The notes under the pieces were generated by a model, which saw only the letters and a program-made list of their open reading frames with translations, had not been told where the DNA came from and did not search any database. From assembly GCF_001277295.1 (NCBI RefSeq), contig NZ_CP011456.1, forward strand, positions 1,860,001 to 1,924,000: a stretch of 64,000 nucleotides of DNA, read 5' to 3'. The translations under genes were made by a program, and so were the position numbers. The DNA is from Anabaena sp. WA102. GTDB lineage: Bacteria; Cyanobacteriota; Cyanobacteriia; Cyanobacteriales; Nostocaceae. This document shows positions 46,471-55,440 of this stretch, piece by piece (positions within the stretch are counted from its first letter, which is position 1; each line of letters begins with the position of its first letter).

Positions 46471-46831
46471 TACACTTTACTCCTATCACACCACCGAAAA
46501 GCTGCTCACATCCCCTAGTACCGTAGGGCGTTCGTCAAGAGCCAAAAGTTAAAAGTCAAAACGAAGACAGTATAGGCTTTTGAACGATTTAGAATGGTTG
46601 GGTTATTTACGCCGCAGTGTACTAGAAGCCATATCACTTTAATCAGGAAGTTTAACTTTGATCCGGCGATTTATACAAGATAGTAGTATGAGCAATAATT
46701 AGTGTATCCGCACACTCAAAAATCTTTTGATTATTAGAAAATAGTTCTTCCTTATCAATTCTACGATAACAGATATAAAATCAAATGTCAACCCCTAAAT
46801 ACTCCTTTATGGCGATTTTTTTGGCAAATTC

Positions 46832-46864
46832 AGATCCCCGACTTCTTCAAGAAGTCGGGGATCT
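46832..46864. repeat. 14-bp hairpin repeat
   Basis: AGATCCCCGACTTC pairs with GAAGTCGGGGATCT around loop TTCAA, followed by TTCTTA. Related hairpin halves lie at 49955-49966 and 52099-52161. It could be a terminator but also belongs to a dispersed palindrome family. Confidence 0.75.
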
Positions 46865-46960
46865 TTCTTAGTTCAGGACAAAAGTATAAATTATTCTCAT
46901 ATCCCCAGCGGGGTGTATTTGTGTTAATATATGTAAAACTAATACCTTGAGCGCAGATTC

Positions 46961-47458
46961 ATGAGGAAGGTTTTAGTCCTGAACGCCTCTTACGAACCGC
47001 TCAACATCACCAGTTGGCGACGTGCCACCGTGTTGTTGATTAAAGGCAAGGCTGAACGCTTAGAATACAACGGTAAATTCCTTTACTCGGATTTTCCGAT
47101 GCCAACCGTAATTCGGTTGCGTCATTATGTCCGTGTTCCTTATATGGAAATTCCGCTGACTCGGAGAAATATCTTGCATCGTGATAGCCATACTTGTCAA
47201 TACTGTGGTCACACAGGAGACGGCTTAACTCTCGATCATGTCATGCCAAGATCACGAGGGGGTGAAGACACTTGGGAAAATATTGTCACGGCTTGTGTCC
47301 GCTGCAATATCAAAAAAGGCTGTCGTACACCGCAAGAGGCGCGAATGCCCTTGCGTCATTTACCCCGTCAACCTTACAGTAGTCTCTACTTTGAGGTGAC
47401 AAAGCATCTTAAAAGTGGAATGCACCAGGAGTGGCAAAAGTATGTCATAGGTCTTTGA
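46961..47458 (+). CDS. HNH endonuclease family protein
   Basis: 165 residues. An N-terminal MRKVLVLNASYEPLNITSWRR region precedes an HNH with two CxxC pairs (CQYCG, CVRCN) and the LDHVMPRSRGG core. This protein is near-universal in cyanobacteria as a single conserved gene and probably has a housekeeping role, not defence. The ATG at 46961 is clear. Confidence 0.9.
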   Translation: MRKVLVLNASYEPLNITSWRRATVLLIKGKAERLEYNGKFLYSDFPMPTVIRLRHYVRVPYMEIPLTRRNILHRDSHTCQYCGHTGDGLTLDHVMPRSRGGEDTWENIVTACVRCNIKKGCRTPQEARMPLRHLPRQPYSSLYFEVTKHLKSGMHQEWQKYVIGL

Positions 47459-47934
47459 CATCCCACATAATTAACTACAAAAACTCAGGACAAAATTCAC
47501 CTGTAGATATATCTGATTGACCAAACTGGGTCAATGATAGTGACTACAAGCAGGTGTTTCACTTGGTTTTGTCCAGCACTTACTACAGCTTGTGGCAAGT
47601 TTCCACTAAGCTGATATTTTCATGACCGCAGTATCCGATTACCTTAATTTCCAGAGGTGGCGCGTTATCTTCTAAAAAAACGATATATAGATAGATTTTG
47701 TTCTTAACTGATAATTTGTTACAATTATGAGTAGATGATTTGCCACCAGGAAATTGAGATATCAATTTAGACACAGGACATCAATAGTAGCACAAGTCAA
47801 ATAAATATTCAAGATAATTATCAAATTTTTTCATAAAAATCTGCATATTTGTTTAGACAAAGTCACAAATTATGAAATTGTATATAACACAAGAGGTACA
47901 GCATACTTGACTTTCAACATTTTTGTAGCACTTT

Positions 47935-48063
47935 AAGTAGGTTAGCATTGAAAATCGTCGTTATGGCAAGGCAAGAGGCACTCATGCAAGAGGCAAGAGT
48001 GAAGAGGGTTTGGGCGATTTTACTTTTCTTTACACAGATTGGTTTTATTATGTTCACCTACTT
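47935..48063. mobile_element. 129-bp MITE with AAGTAGGT ends, copy 2
   Basis: Inverted copy of 979-1106 with the same AAGTAGGT/ACCTACTT ends and internal heptamers. A short frame at 47948-48199 is mostly repeat and is not called. Confidence 0.75.
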
Positions 48064-48244
48064 AGTTGGATGCAATAGATCCTCATCTCATGCTATTGAC
48101 AGAAATAAACCGCTTTACACAGTGCCAAAGGAATTAATCTTAGATTTTGCCAAGTTTCATGTAGCTTTATCAGCGCACTACTACTTGGATTGTATCTGAA
48201 TGGATAACCCTATCTTCCCCGCTTAGAAATACAGTTAGTTACTT

Positions 48245-49528
48245 ATGTACGTGAATTATCCACCTTCTCAATTTGAAAGTTTATCATTGACCACAGATCC
48301 CCATCCAGAGGAATTAGAAATAGAGAAAGAGGTAATTGAACTTCCACCGTTAAACCGGACTTCCTTACCATCCTCTAATGGTGATGGAGGTATCTATTTA
48401 GTCCAGCGTGGCAATTCTCTAGCATCTCAAAAATCAGAGGAGTTACAGAAGACGCTGCTTGCACATCGTCATGAACGTCAGTTGGTGATTTTACAGGATT
48501 TTCCTGATCCTGATGCTCTTTCTTGTGCTTGGTCTTACCAATTAATTGCCCAACAGTATGATATCAAGTGTGATATTGTTTACGCGGGAACTTTAAGTCA
48601 TCAGGAAAATATTGCTTTAGTTAAGCTCACTAATTTACCTGCTCAACGTTGGACAATACAAACTTTAAAAAATAAAAATTTGTCATGCTATCAAGGGTTT
48701 GTGTTAATTGACAACCAGGGAACTACGTCTCAATTATTACCAGCCATCCAACAAGCTGGAATTCCCCTGATAGTGCTGGTGGATCATCATAGTTTACAAG
48801 GAGAACTCAAGTCAGAATTTGTTGATGTTCGTCCTTATGTGCGAGCTACAGCGACAATTTTTACTCAATACTTACAAGCAGGATTATTAACTTTAGATAA
48901 TAGCATTAGCCAGCACGTTAAATGTGCTACAGCTTTAATGCACGGGTTACGCTCAGATACAAATCGGTTGATGCAGGCACAGGAAGAAGATTTTATGGCT
49001 GCTGGGTATTTGAGCAGGTTTTATGATGCTCAGTTACTAAATGCTATTTTGCAAGCAAATCGTTCTAAGCGGGTAATGGATGTGATCGAGCGATCGCTTA
49101 AAAACCGCATCGTTCAAAATAACTTTTCTATAGCTGGTGTTGGTTATTTGCGCTATGATGACCGGGATGCAATTCCCCAAGCGGCTGATTTTCTCGTTAC
49201 TGAGGAAAATGTGCATACAGCAGTAGTTTATGGAATTGTTCATGATGAAGATGACGAATTAGAAGTAGTGATAGGTTCTCTGAGAACCACCAAACTGACG
49301 TTAGATCCTGATGAATTTATTAAAGAAGCCTTTGGACAAGATAGTGCTGGGCGATTTTTTGGTGGTGGGAGGACGGGTGCTGGAGGCTTTGAAATTCCGA
49401 TGGGTTTCTTATCTGGTGGTAATGAAAATTCAGCTTATGCCAAAATCAAATGGGAAGTTTTCGACGCACAAATTAAACAGAAACTATTGAAATTGGTAAA
49501 TCCTAGAGATAATCCAATTCAGTCTTAA
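48245..49528 (+). CDS. DHH family phosphoesterase
   Basis: 427 residues. FPDPDALSCAW is DHH motif I, FVLIDNQGT motif II and VLVDHHSL the DHH motif. The DHHA1 part has GRFFGGGRTGAGGFEIPMG. The family hydrolyses small oligonucleotides or cyclic dinucleotides using Mn. The N-terminal 70 residues are variable. Exact substrate unknown. Confidence 0.87.
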   Translation: MYVNYPPSQFESLSLTTDPHPEELEIEKEVIELPPLNRTSLPSSNGDGGIYLVQRGNSLASQKSEELQKTLLAHRHERQLVILQDFPDPDALSCAWSYQLIAQQYDIKCDIVYAGTLSHQENIALVKLTNLPAQRWTIQTLKNKNLSCYQGFVLIDNQGTTSQLLPAIQQAGIPLIVLVDHHSLQGELKSEFVDVRPYVRATATIFTQYLQAGLLTLDNSISQHVKCATALMHGLRSDTNRLMQAQEEDFMAAGYLSRFYDAQLLNAILQANRSKRVMDVIERSLKNRIVQNNFSIAGVGYLRYDDRDAIPQAADFLVTEENVHTAVVYGIVHDEDDELEVVIGSLRTTKLTLDPDEFIKEAFGQDSAGRFFGGGRTGAGGFEIPMGFLSGGNENSAYAKIKWEVFDAQIKQKLLKLVNPRDNPIQS

Positions 49529-49645
49529 AACAAATTCAAAGACTTGATTAATTTAGGATTTAGCAATGCTGATTGGTGTGAACTTAAGCTACAGATAGCT
49601 TATTTGTTTGGCTGACAGACCCGCCTGGAAATTCAGTTCCAGGCT

Positions 49646-49886
49646 AATATCAAAGAACAGTTGAAACAAGGAGCTATTAAAAGAGCAGAACGTGATTTAG
49701 GATTAGTTAAAGAGTGGTTTAATTTGGAAGAAGAAGCGTATTAAGTAAGGGAAAAATTATCTATCCTCAGCGTGGTGAAATCTACTTGGTTAATTTTGAT
49801 CCAACTATAGGTTCCCCAAATCAAAAAAAACACGACCAGCTTTAATTTTGCAGAATGACGTTTCTAATCAATATAGTCCGATAACT
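49646..49886 (+). pseudogene. Decayed copy of the mazE/mazF junction
   Basis: Corresponds to 54702-54940. Preserved parts: QLKQGAIKRAERDLGLV.EWFNLEEEA and the mazF start with YPQRGEIYLVNFDPTIG. A two-base change and extra A at 49821-49835 break mazF, and the match ends inside SPIT. It lies beside DHH and before a repeat block. Confidence 0.85.
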
Positions 49887-49899
49887 TTCATAATGTGAT

Positions 49900-50160
49900 T
49901 TCGCTGAATCTTCTTTTCAAGATTTTTCTATCATATCAATAATCAATCTTAGAAGTCGGGGATGTAAAGATGTAAATCAGGTGAGGTAAATGTTTCGGTG
50001 GTGTATCTGTGATGGTTCTATTGTCTTTTCTTATTTACATGATAGTTGGCAATGGTTGGGTGAGATAATGTGAACAGATACAGGGTTTTTAGGTTGTAAT
50101 TTAGGGTTATTAATAGTGGGTATTGCTGGGTTTCCTTGTGTCAACCCAACCTACGCATTA
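49900..50160. repeat. R73-type repeats and half hairpin
   Basis: GAAGTCGGGGATG hairpin half near 49955, then GTTGGGTGAGATAATGTGAACAGATACAGGGTTTTT and the block TTTAGGGTTATTAATAGTGGG, also seen near 55380 and 60668. Confidence 0.7.
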
Positions 50161-50170
50161 ATTTTTATTT

Positions 50171-50512
50171 TCATGAAACTAGTTCATCAATTTTTGCTGT
50201 TTCGTGATTTTTCTGATTTTGATAAAATTCTTCAAACAAAGTAAAAAATCTATCTACTGCGCTTTTTTCATCGGCTGAATGGAAAAGAAGAATACTTGAC
50301 CATAATTGACCTGTTTCTACATTGAATTTGTGTCTTATCCATTGTAAAAAAGTTTGAAATTCTGTTTCTTCTGCTGTTAAGGGAATACCAATTTCTCGAC
50401 GGGCAAAATAGTATCCATCTAAAAATGCTTGGAGGCTAAAAATAGAGTTTTTACCTAAATACATTGCAGGTCTTTTTTTGATCTTTTGCAGCAATTTGTA
50501 AAGATTATCCAT
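50171..50512 (-). CDS. Immunity-like protein beside a papain-fold toxin
   Basis: 113 residues. LYKLLQKIKKRPAMYLGKNSIFSLQAFLDGYYFARREIG is a motif (RPAMYLG ... LDGY) common to small immunity proteins of polymorphic toxins. The gene is 23 nt downstream of the toxin gene on the same strand. Likely neutralises it. Assignment is inferred from pattern and position. Confidence 0.65.
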   Translation of the reverse strand: MDNLYKLLQKIKKRPAMYLGKNSIFSLQAFLDGYYFARREIGIPLTAEETEFQTFLQWIRHKFNVETGQLWSSILLFHSADEKSAVDRFFTLFEEFYQNQKNHETAKIDELVS

Positions 50513-50535
50513 ATTTAACTCACTAAATTTCTAGG

Positions 50536-50922
50536 TTAAAAGTAAGTTTCTGTGATTTGAAACTCTAATCCTGCATCTAATATAGGTGAATAGAGATTCT
50601 GTATCCAGTTTAATCGGGTAATGCCTTGATGGTGAATATTGTCAAAAACAAGTTCTCCGTCATTTATCTCTATTATAACACCTTCATGATGACCAGTGGT
50701 AGCAATCAATTCTCCAATACTATCATCATAAATTCTGCCATAAATTGGATCTTGAGAATTTGTATTTATTTTAATATGCTTACCATGAATACTTTGTCTG
50801 ATTAAAAATTCTTTGATTGCTCTAGCACAGGGTATACAATCAAATATTCCGTAACTACTGGCAATTGCTATAATTTGTTGATAGATGATATCCTCTTTAT
50901 TCAAAATCACTCCCGTTGTCAA
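50536..50922 (-). CDS. Papain-fold toxin domain protein
   Basis: About 122-128 residues. YGIFDCIPCARAIKEFLIRQSIHGKHIKI holds the Cys of a papain-like site, GHHEGVIIEI the His and FDNIHHQGITRLNWIQNLY the terminal part, as in the papain fold toxin domain (Tox-PL-2 type). Here it lacks the N-terminal delivery domains of a polymorphic toxin. The start is uncertain (TTG 50922, GTG 50910 or TTG 50904 with GGGAG upstream). Confidence 0.72.
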   Translation of the reverse strand: MTTGVILNKEDIIYQQIIAIASSYGIFDCIPCARAIKEFLIRQSIHGKHIKINTNSQDPIYGRIYDDSIGELIATTGHHEGVIIEINDGELVFDNIHHQGITRLNWIQNLYSPILDAGLEFQITETYF

Positions 50923-51059
50923 ATTTTAATATTTCTACCCTGATTACTATTGATTGATAGTTAAGGGAGTATTAAGCTATTCTTTACATTTTAAACTAGA
51001 AGAAGCACAAAATAGGATTTGATTTAGTTCGGGTGATAATTATCAGGTGAGGTGAATAT

Positions 51060-51235
51060 TTACACGATCTGCTTGCAGCAGTGCTAGTTCCCTCCGGGAC
51101 GCACTCGCGTTCGCTATCGCCCCAGTAATCCCTAGTAATGGTTGAGTAAGATAATGTAAACAGATACAGGGTAGGGTTTTTGGGCTGTAATAAGTGCGTT
51201 ATTAATAGTGGGTTATTTTGTTGTTAACCCACTGA
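51060..51235. repeat. R73-type repeat with nested small elements
   Basis: CTGCTTGCAGCAG...CTAGTTCCCTCCGGGACGC, a 24-nt element interrupted by the 25-nt one, then CCCAGTAATCCCTAGTAATGG and TGAGTAAGATAATGTAAACA. Confidence 0.75.
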
Positions 51236-51240
51236 AAATA

Positions 51241-51459
51241 TTACTTATTTCCTAAAAATTCATCTACGGTAATTCCTGCTTGTCTAATTAAACTTCTGAG
51301 TAACCCTGGTGCTAGTTCTTTATGATTGGGAACTGATAAAATAGGTTTTGATTCGTGCCACAGTATGATATGACTTCCGGTTTGATGATCTACAGCATAG
51401 CCAAATTTTTCAAAGATTTTGACTGTTTGTTTACCGGAAATATTTGATAAGCGTCCCAT
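51241..51459 (-). CDS. hicA: HicA-type toxin
   Basis: 72 residues, MGRLSNISGKQTVKIFEKFGYAVDHQTGSHIILW, with the catalytic His in TGSHIIL. RNA-cleaving toxin of the HicAB system. The ATG directly follows the HicB stop. Antitoxin-first order is the rarer arrangement. Confidence 0.9.
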   Translation of the reverse strand: MGRLSNISGKQTVKIFEKFGYAVDHQTGSHIILWHESKPILSVPNHKELAPGLLRSLIRQAGITVDEFLGNK

Positions 51460-51678
51460 TTATACTACTACTTCCCCTACAAAAGATTGAGATTCTTTGG
51501 TTACATAGGGTTTCCCATGTTTTTCTAATACGTGAAGATAGCCTTTGATAGCATCTTTGATATTTTCAATTGCTTCATCTAAGCTTTTACCTTGACTGAC
51601 ACAACCAGGAAGTTCTGGTACTTCAGCAACGTAACCTAGATATTCTGAATCATAAGTGAATATTACTTGAAATTTCAT
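51460..51678 (-). CDS. hicB: HicB-type antitoxin
   Basis: 72 residues, MKFQVIFTYDSEYLGYVAEVPELPGCVSQGKSLDEAIENIKDAI, the standard HicB partial RNase H fold. The C-terminal DNA-binding part is short. Precedes hicA on the minus strand with no gap. Confidence 0.9.
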   Translation of the reverse strand: MKFQVIFTYDSEYLGYVAEVPELPGCVSQGKSLDEAIENIKDAIKGYLHVLEKHGKPYVTKESQSFVGEVVV

Positions 51679-51728
51679 AGCATTTTTTTGGGAGGTGTTT
51701 TTTTAATTTAATACATCATACATCATGG

Positions 51729-51992
51729 CTAAATTGCACTTTGACGTTTGTTAGTTTTTTCACGAACTGCTTGACGAATATCTTCCCAATCTTGTGCAGT
51801 CATTTCTGTTGCATTTCCTGAGTTTAATCCTTCTAAAAGCATGGTTTGTAATCGTTCGTTGGCTCTGAGTTTTTGGTCTTGTCGCACTAATTCCCGAAAA
51901 TATTCACTAACGCTGCTGTAACCTCCTTGCGCTACCTGTTCTTCTATATAATCGCGCATAGTGTCAGGTAAGGAAATATTCATACTTTTCAT
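51729..51992 (-). CDS. ParD-type antitoxin without a ParE neighbour
   Basis: 87 residues. MNISLPDTMRDYIEEQVAQGGYSSVSEYFRELVRQDQ is a ParD ribbon-helix-helix. Downstream on its strand comes hicB, not parE. TCATATTC-like AGGAAG signals near 52000 precede the ATG at 51992. Confidence 0.85.
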   Translation of the reverse strand: MKSMNISLPDTMRDYIEEQVAQGGYSSVSEYFRELVRQDQKLRANERLQTMLLEGLNSGNATEMTAQDWEDIRQAVREKTNKRQSAI

Positions 51993-52098
51993 AATCTGAC
52001 TTCCTAAATCTACTTTTTTATATCATGGCAGTTTTTGTCATTTTCTGCCATTATAATCAAGATAAGTATTTATATTTAGTAGTTATAGTAGCCAAAGA

Positions 52099-52161
52099 TC
52101 CCCGACTTCTTTTCAAGATTTTTCTATCATATCCATAATTAATCTTAGAAGTCGGGGATCT
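52099..52161. repeat. Long hairpin with GATCCCCGACTTCT arms
   Basis: GATCCCCGACTTCT at 52099 pairs with AGAAGTCGGGGATC at 52148 around a 35-nt loop. Same family as 46832-46864, where the loop is 5 nt. Confidence 0.75.
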
Positions 52162-52179
52162 AAATCAGGTGAGGTGAAT

Positions 52180-52545
52180 ATTTCCAGGTGTATCTGTGAT
52201 GGTTCTATTGTCTTCTCTTATTTACATGATATTTGGTGATGCTTGAGTGAGATAATGTAAACAGATACAGGGTAAGGTTTTCAGGTGCGAACTGCTTGCA
52301 GCAGCGCTTCGCTAATCCCTAGTAATAGTTGGGTGAAATAATGTAAACAGATACAGAGTAAGGTTTTCAGGTGCGAACTGCTTGCAGCAGCGCTTCGCTA
52401 TCGCTCTACTAATCCCTAGTAATGCTTGAGTGAGATAACGTAAACATATACAGGGTAAGGTTTTCGGACTGCGATCGCTGGTGATGGTTGGGTGAGATGA
52501 TGTGTGTGAACAGATACAGAGTTTTCGGGTTGTAATAAGTGCGTT
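52180..52545. repeat. R73 array with 24-nt element insertions
   Basis: Four to five units with ACTAATCCCTAGTAATGCTT and GAGTGAGATAATGTAAACA. Two sites carry the 24-nt element (52287-, 52373-52404), the first lacking the final TCGC. One open GCGATCGC near 52472. Confidence 0.82.
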
Positions 52546-52578
52546 ATTAGATGAATAGAAATTCTAGATCCAGTTAGA

Positions 52579-53136
52579 TTAATTAATAGCAACAGAAGGC
52601 TCAATAACTGATGACAAGAAACCCTTGATTTTTTGTATTAATGGATGTTGTTGCAATATCTTAATTTCATCATCATTTAGATTTCTAAGTATTGTGTCAT
52701 TGAGTGAGTGTTTTTTACCTAAGATTGCCTCTAAAAATTCTTTAGGGTTACTTTGAGCAAATTGCCATTCTAAATCATTAAATGGATCTTTTCTTTTTGC
52801 TATTTTTTCAATTAATGATTTATCCTGTAAAAATATGGATTCTATTTCTGGAACTGCTAGAGAAACTTGAAAAGGAATACCAGATGATGCTTGATTTAAT
52901 ACATAATTAATTAAATCTTGCTTTTCAAATACTTGAGATTCGTTATTTGTATCTGCATCTATGACAAGAGCAACTGGTGTTTTTCGAGTAGCAAGCAGTG
53001 AACTAGCTAAAGAACGCGCTCTATAAGAACTTGCACCAGCTATAAATTTGATGTCTTGAATCAAATTTTTTGGTAGTAATTTCTGTAAAATTACTATATC
53101 TCTATCTCTTTCTGTAAGAATGTATGCTAGTGTCAT
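52579..53136 (-). CDS. Toprim-like protein of a REase-type pair
   Basis: About 185 residues. TLAYILTERDRDIVILQKLLP gives the Toprim Glu, and TPVALVIDADTNNESQV the DxD site. The rest is unrecognised. It overlaps the preceding nuclease-like gene by one nucleotide (TAATG). Likely an effector or DNA-processing partner. Confidence 0.68.
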   Translation of the reverse strand: MTLAYILTERDRDIVILQKLLPKNLIQDIKFIAGASSYRARSLASSLLATRKTPVALVIDADTNNESQVFEKQDLINYVLNQASSGIPFQVSLAVPEIESIFLQDKSLIEKIAKRKDPFNDLEWQFAQSNPKEFLEAILGKKHSLNDTILRNLNDDEIKILQQHPLIQKIKGFLSSVIEPSVAIN

Positions 53137-53555
53137 TAGAAACTCTCCGTTGTAACGTCGTAATTGGGGATACATTTTTGAACACAAACACGATATTTTT
53201 TGACTAGAAATTCACATACACATTTATTTTCTAGTGAATATTCAATTTCTTCTCCTCCCCATAATAGAATAGTTTGAGGAGCGACAAACCCAGTTAAAGT
53301 TACTGTGGCTTCTGTAAATCCAGTTCGACTAAATACGCTACCAATCGCTGTTGCCGGTCTTCGTAGTAATTGATTTCGTAATTTAGCTATGGGTCCAATA
53401 TTAACCTCTTCAGTTGTATCTTTACATTCTATCAGGCAGGCTAGGCTGTTTGTATATACTACTCCATCAATTTGTTCTACTATTTTACCTTGAATTGTCA
53501 CAGTATAAGGCCAAGCTATATCAGCACCATCAAGTTCAAATGCACGTAAAACCAA
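53136..53555 (-). CDS. Mrr/PD-(D/E)XK-like protein with shortened N-terminus
   Basis: Up to 139 residues: LRAFELDGADIAWPYTVTIQ, then IVEQIDGVVYTNSLACLIECKDTTEE with D ... ExK core and RTGFTEATVTLTGF. Family members have a longer N-terminus. The TTG at 53555 is the only conventional start after the junction with a mazF fragment, so the true gene is probably 5'-truncated and perhaps inactive. Confidence 0.68.
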   Translation of the reverse strand: MVLRAFELDGADIAWPYTVTIQGKIVEQIDGVVYTNSLACLIECKDTTEEVNIGPIAKLRNQLLRRPATAIGSVFSRTGFTEATVTLTGFVAPQTILLWGGEEIEYSLENKCVCEFLVKKYRVCVQKCIPNYDVTTESF

Positions 53556-53562
53556 ATATTCT

Positions 53563-53660
53563 AGTGACTTTGCTGCGTTGGTTGTTAAACAAAGTCCCAG
53601 AAATTATCAGTGCTGGACGAGTTTTTTGAATTTCTGTACCTACAGATGGATCAAATGTTA
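53563..53660 (-). pseudogene. Truncated MazF-type toxin
   Basis: On the minus strand the frame from 53653 reads VTFDPSVGTEIQKTRPALII and SGTLFNNQRSKVT, the N-terminal third of a MazF toxin. Its own start and the whole C-terminal part are missing. It runs into the nuclease-like frame at about 53563. Confidence 0.8.
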
Positions 53661-53882
53661 CTATCCAGATGCTTCCCATTCGGTAATCGCTATGTTTTGC
53701 CATTCACTTTCCCAACCTAATTCTAATTCATCAACCAAAGCACAAGCTGCGGCTAGTGCTTCATCTTGTTGTTTTTCTTGCCATTGTTTCAAGAGATTTT
53801 CAATCAACGCACTACGGTTTTCAACTTTTTGGTCAATGTAATTTAGTAGTTCCTCTGGCAATGAAATTGAGATTTTAGCCAT
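53661..53882 (-). CDS. MazE-like ribbon-helix-helix antitoxin
   Basis: 73 residues, MAKISISLPEELLNYIDQKVENRSALIENLLKQWQEK, then ALAAACALVDELELGWESEWQ. Ribbon-helix-helix plus acidic tail. Paired with the mazF remnant that starts right after its stop. Probably now an orphan antitoxin. Confidence 0.82.
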   Translation of the reverse strand: MAKISISLPEELLNYIDQKVENRSALIENLLKQWQEKQQDEALAAACALVDELELGWESEWQNIAITEWEASG

Positions 53883-53959
53883 ATCCTACCCACAGTCATA
53901 CTATAAGTAGTATAGCTTAATTTGATATTTTTAGTCTAGTAGTTTGTAAATATAGGATT

Positions 53960-54430
53960 TGATTTAGTTTGGGTGATAATTCTCAGATGAGGTGAATATT
54001 TACACAATCGCCCCAGTAATCCCTAGTGATGATTAGATGAGATAATGTGAACAGATACAGGCTTTTTGGGCTGCGAACTGCTTGCAGCAGCGCTAGTTCC
54101 CTCCGGGACGCACTCGCGAACGCTATCGCCCCAGTAATCCCTAGTAACGCTTGAGTGAGATAACGTAAACAGATACAGGGTAAGGTTTTCGGACTGCGAA
54201 CTGCTTGCAGCAGCGCTAGTTCCCTCCGGGACGCACTCGCGAACGCTATCGCTCCACTAATCCCTAGTAATGCTTGAGTGAGATAACGTAAACATTACAG
54301 GGTAAGGTTTTCAGGTGCGAACTGCTTGCAGCAGCACTAGTTCCCTCCGGGACGCACTCGCGTTCGCTATCGCTCTACTAATCCCTAGTAATACTTGAGT
54401 GAGATAATGTAAACAGATACAGGGTTTTTA
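53960..54430. repeat. R73 array with doubly filled HIP1 sites
   Basis: Filled sites at 54073-54129 and 54196-54252 are 57 nt each, 32 + 25, where the 25-nt AGTTCCCTCCGGGACGCACT-type element splits the 24-nt one. Site starts 54073, 54196 and 54317 are 123 and 121 nt apart, close to 73 + 24 + 25. Confidence 0.88.
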
Positions 54431-54478
54431 TAGACTAATTCGCCATCGTTTGATATAATGTAGAACGACAATCACATC

Positions 54479-54802
54479 ATGATAAAAGCCATGTCACAAA
54501 CTGGATTAAATCTATTCATTCCGATAGAGTTACTGATTGATTCCTTAAATGCGCTAAGTTTATCAGAAAAACGAAAGATTTCACAACTTCTTAATGAAGC
54601 GATCGCTGATAATGAGGAGGAAAATTGGCAAGAAGATGAAGAAACTAAAAAAGAAATTCAATTAGTCCGTGATGAATATGCGAATGGTAGTTATAGTAAA
54701 TTTAATATCAAAGAACAGTTAAAACAAGGAGCTATTAAAAGAGCAGAACGTGATTTAGGATTAGTTGAAGAGTGGTTTAATTTGGAAGAGGAAGCGTGTT
54801 AA
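54479..54802 (+). CDS. MazE-type antitoxin partner
   Basis: 107 residues (103 from Met 5): LNALSLSEKRKISQLLNEAI, then KKEIQLVRDEYANGSYSKFN and an amphipathic C-terminus AIKRAERDLGLVEEWFNLEEEA. Its 3' end overlaps mazF by 7 nt. Small helical antitoxin common before PemK in cyanobacteria. A decayed copy of this junction lies at 49646. Confidence 0.82.
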   Translation: MIKAMSQTGLNLFIPIELLIDSLNALSLSEKRKISQLLNEAIADNEEENWQEDEETKKEIQLVRDEYANGSYSKFNIKEQLKQGAIKRAERDLGLVEEWFNLEEEAC

Positions 54803-55170
54803 GTAAGGGAAAAATAATCTATCCCCAGCGTGGTGAAATCTACTTGGTTAATTTTGATCCAACTATAGGTTCAGAAATCAAAAAAACACGCCCAGCTTTA
54901 ATTTTGCAGAATGACGTTTCTAATCAATATAGTCCTATAACTATTGTAGCTGCTATTACTTCTCAGTTTACAGAACCTTTGTATCCTACTGAAGTGCTAA
55001 TTAAAGTACCAGAAGGAGGTTTACAGGTTGATTCTGTTGCACTTCTTAATCAAATTCGTTCTATTGATAAACAACGATTAATTAAACGGTTGGGTATTCT
55101 AGAATCAGTCACAATGGAACAGGTAGATAGAGCAATTCAGATTAGTTTGGGTTTAGTGAATTTAATATAA
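54796..55170 (+). CDS. PemK/MazF family endoribonuclease toxin
   Basis: 124 residues. PQRGEIYLVNFDPTIGSEIKKTRPALIL with the conserved R and the KTRP motif, then VALLNQIRSIDKQRL (catalytic T/S region), as in MazF. GTG start overlaps the antitoxin stop. Complete in length and motifs. Confidence 0.92.
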   Translation: MLSKGKIIYPQRGEIYLVNFDPTIGSEIKKTRPALILQNDVSNQYSPITIVAAITSQFTEPLYPTEVLIKVPEGGLQVDSVALLNQIRSIDKQRLIKRLGILESVTMEQVDRAIQISLGLVNLI

Positions 55171-55435
55171 ATGAATATTTCCAGGTGTATCTGTCATGGT
55201 TCTATTGTCTTCTCTTATTTACATGATCTGCTTGCAGCAGCGCTTCGCTATCGCCCCATTAATCCCTAGTAATGGTTAAGTGAGATAATGTGAACAGATA
55301 CAGGGTTTTTCAACTGCGGATCGCCCCAATAATCGCTGGTGATAGTTCGGTGAGATGATGTGAGGTTTTTGGGTTGTAATTTAGGGTTATTAATGGTGGG
55401 TATTGTTGGGTTTCCTTGTGTCAACCCAAACTAAA
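55171..55435. repeat. R73-type repeats between mazF and Uma2
   Basis: One partly filled site (CTGCTTGCAGCAGCGCTTCGC near 55229), units with CCCCATTAATCCCTAGTAATGG and the block TAATTTAGGGTTATTAATGG. Confidence 0.75.
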
Positions 55436-55440
55436 AACTA

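Noticed and set aside
46961..47458. HNH gene as homing endonuclease or defence nuclease
   Set aside because: The sequence matches a conserved single-copy cyanobacterial HNH protein in a housekeeping context.
47948..48199. 83-codon frame upstream of the DHH gene
   Set aside because: The first half is the AAGTAGGT MITE. No conserved motif in the rest.
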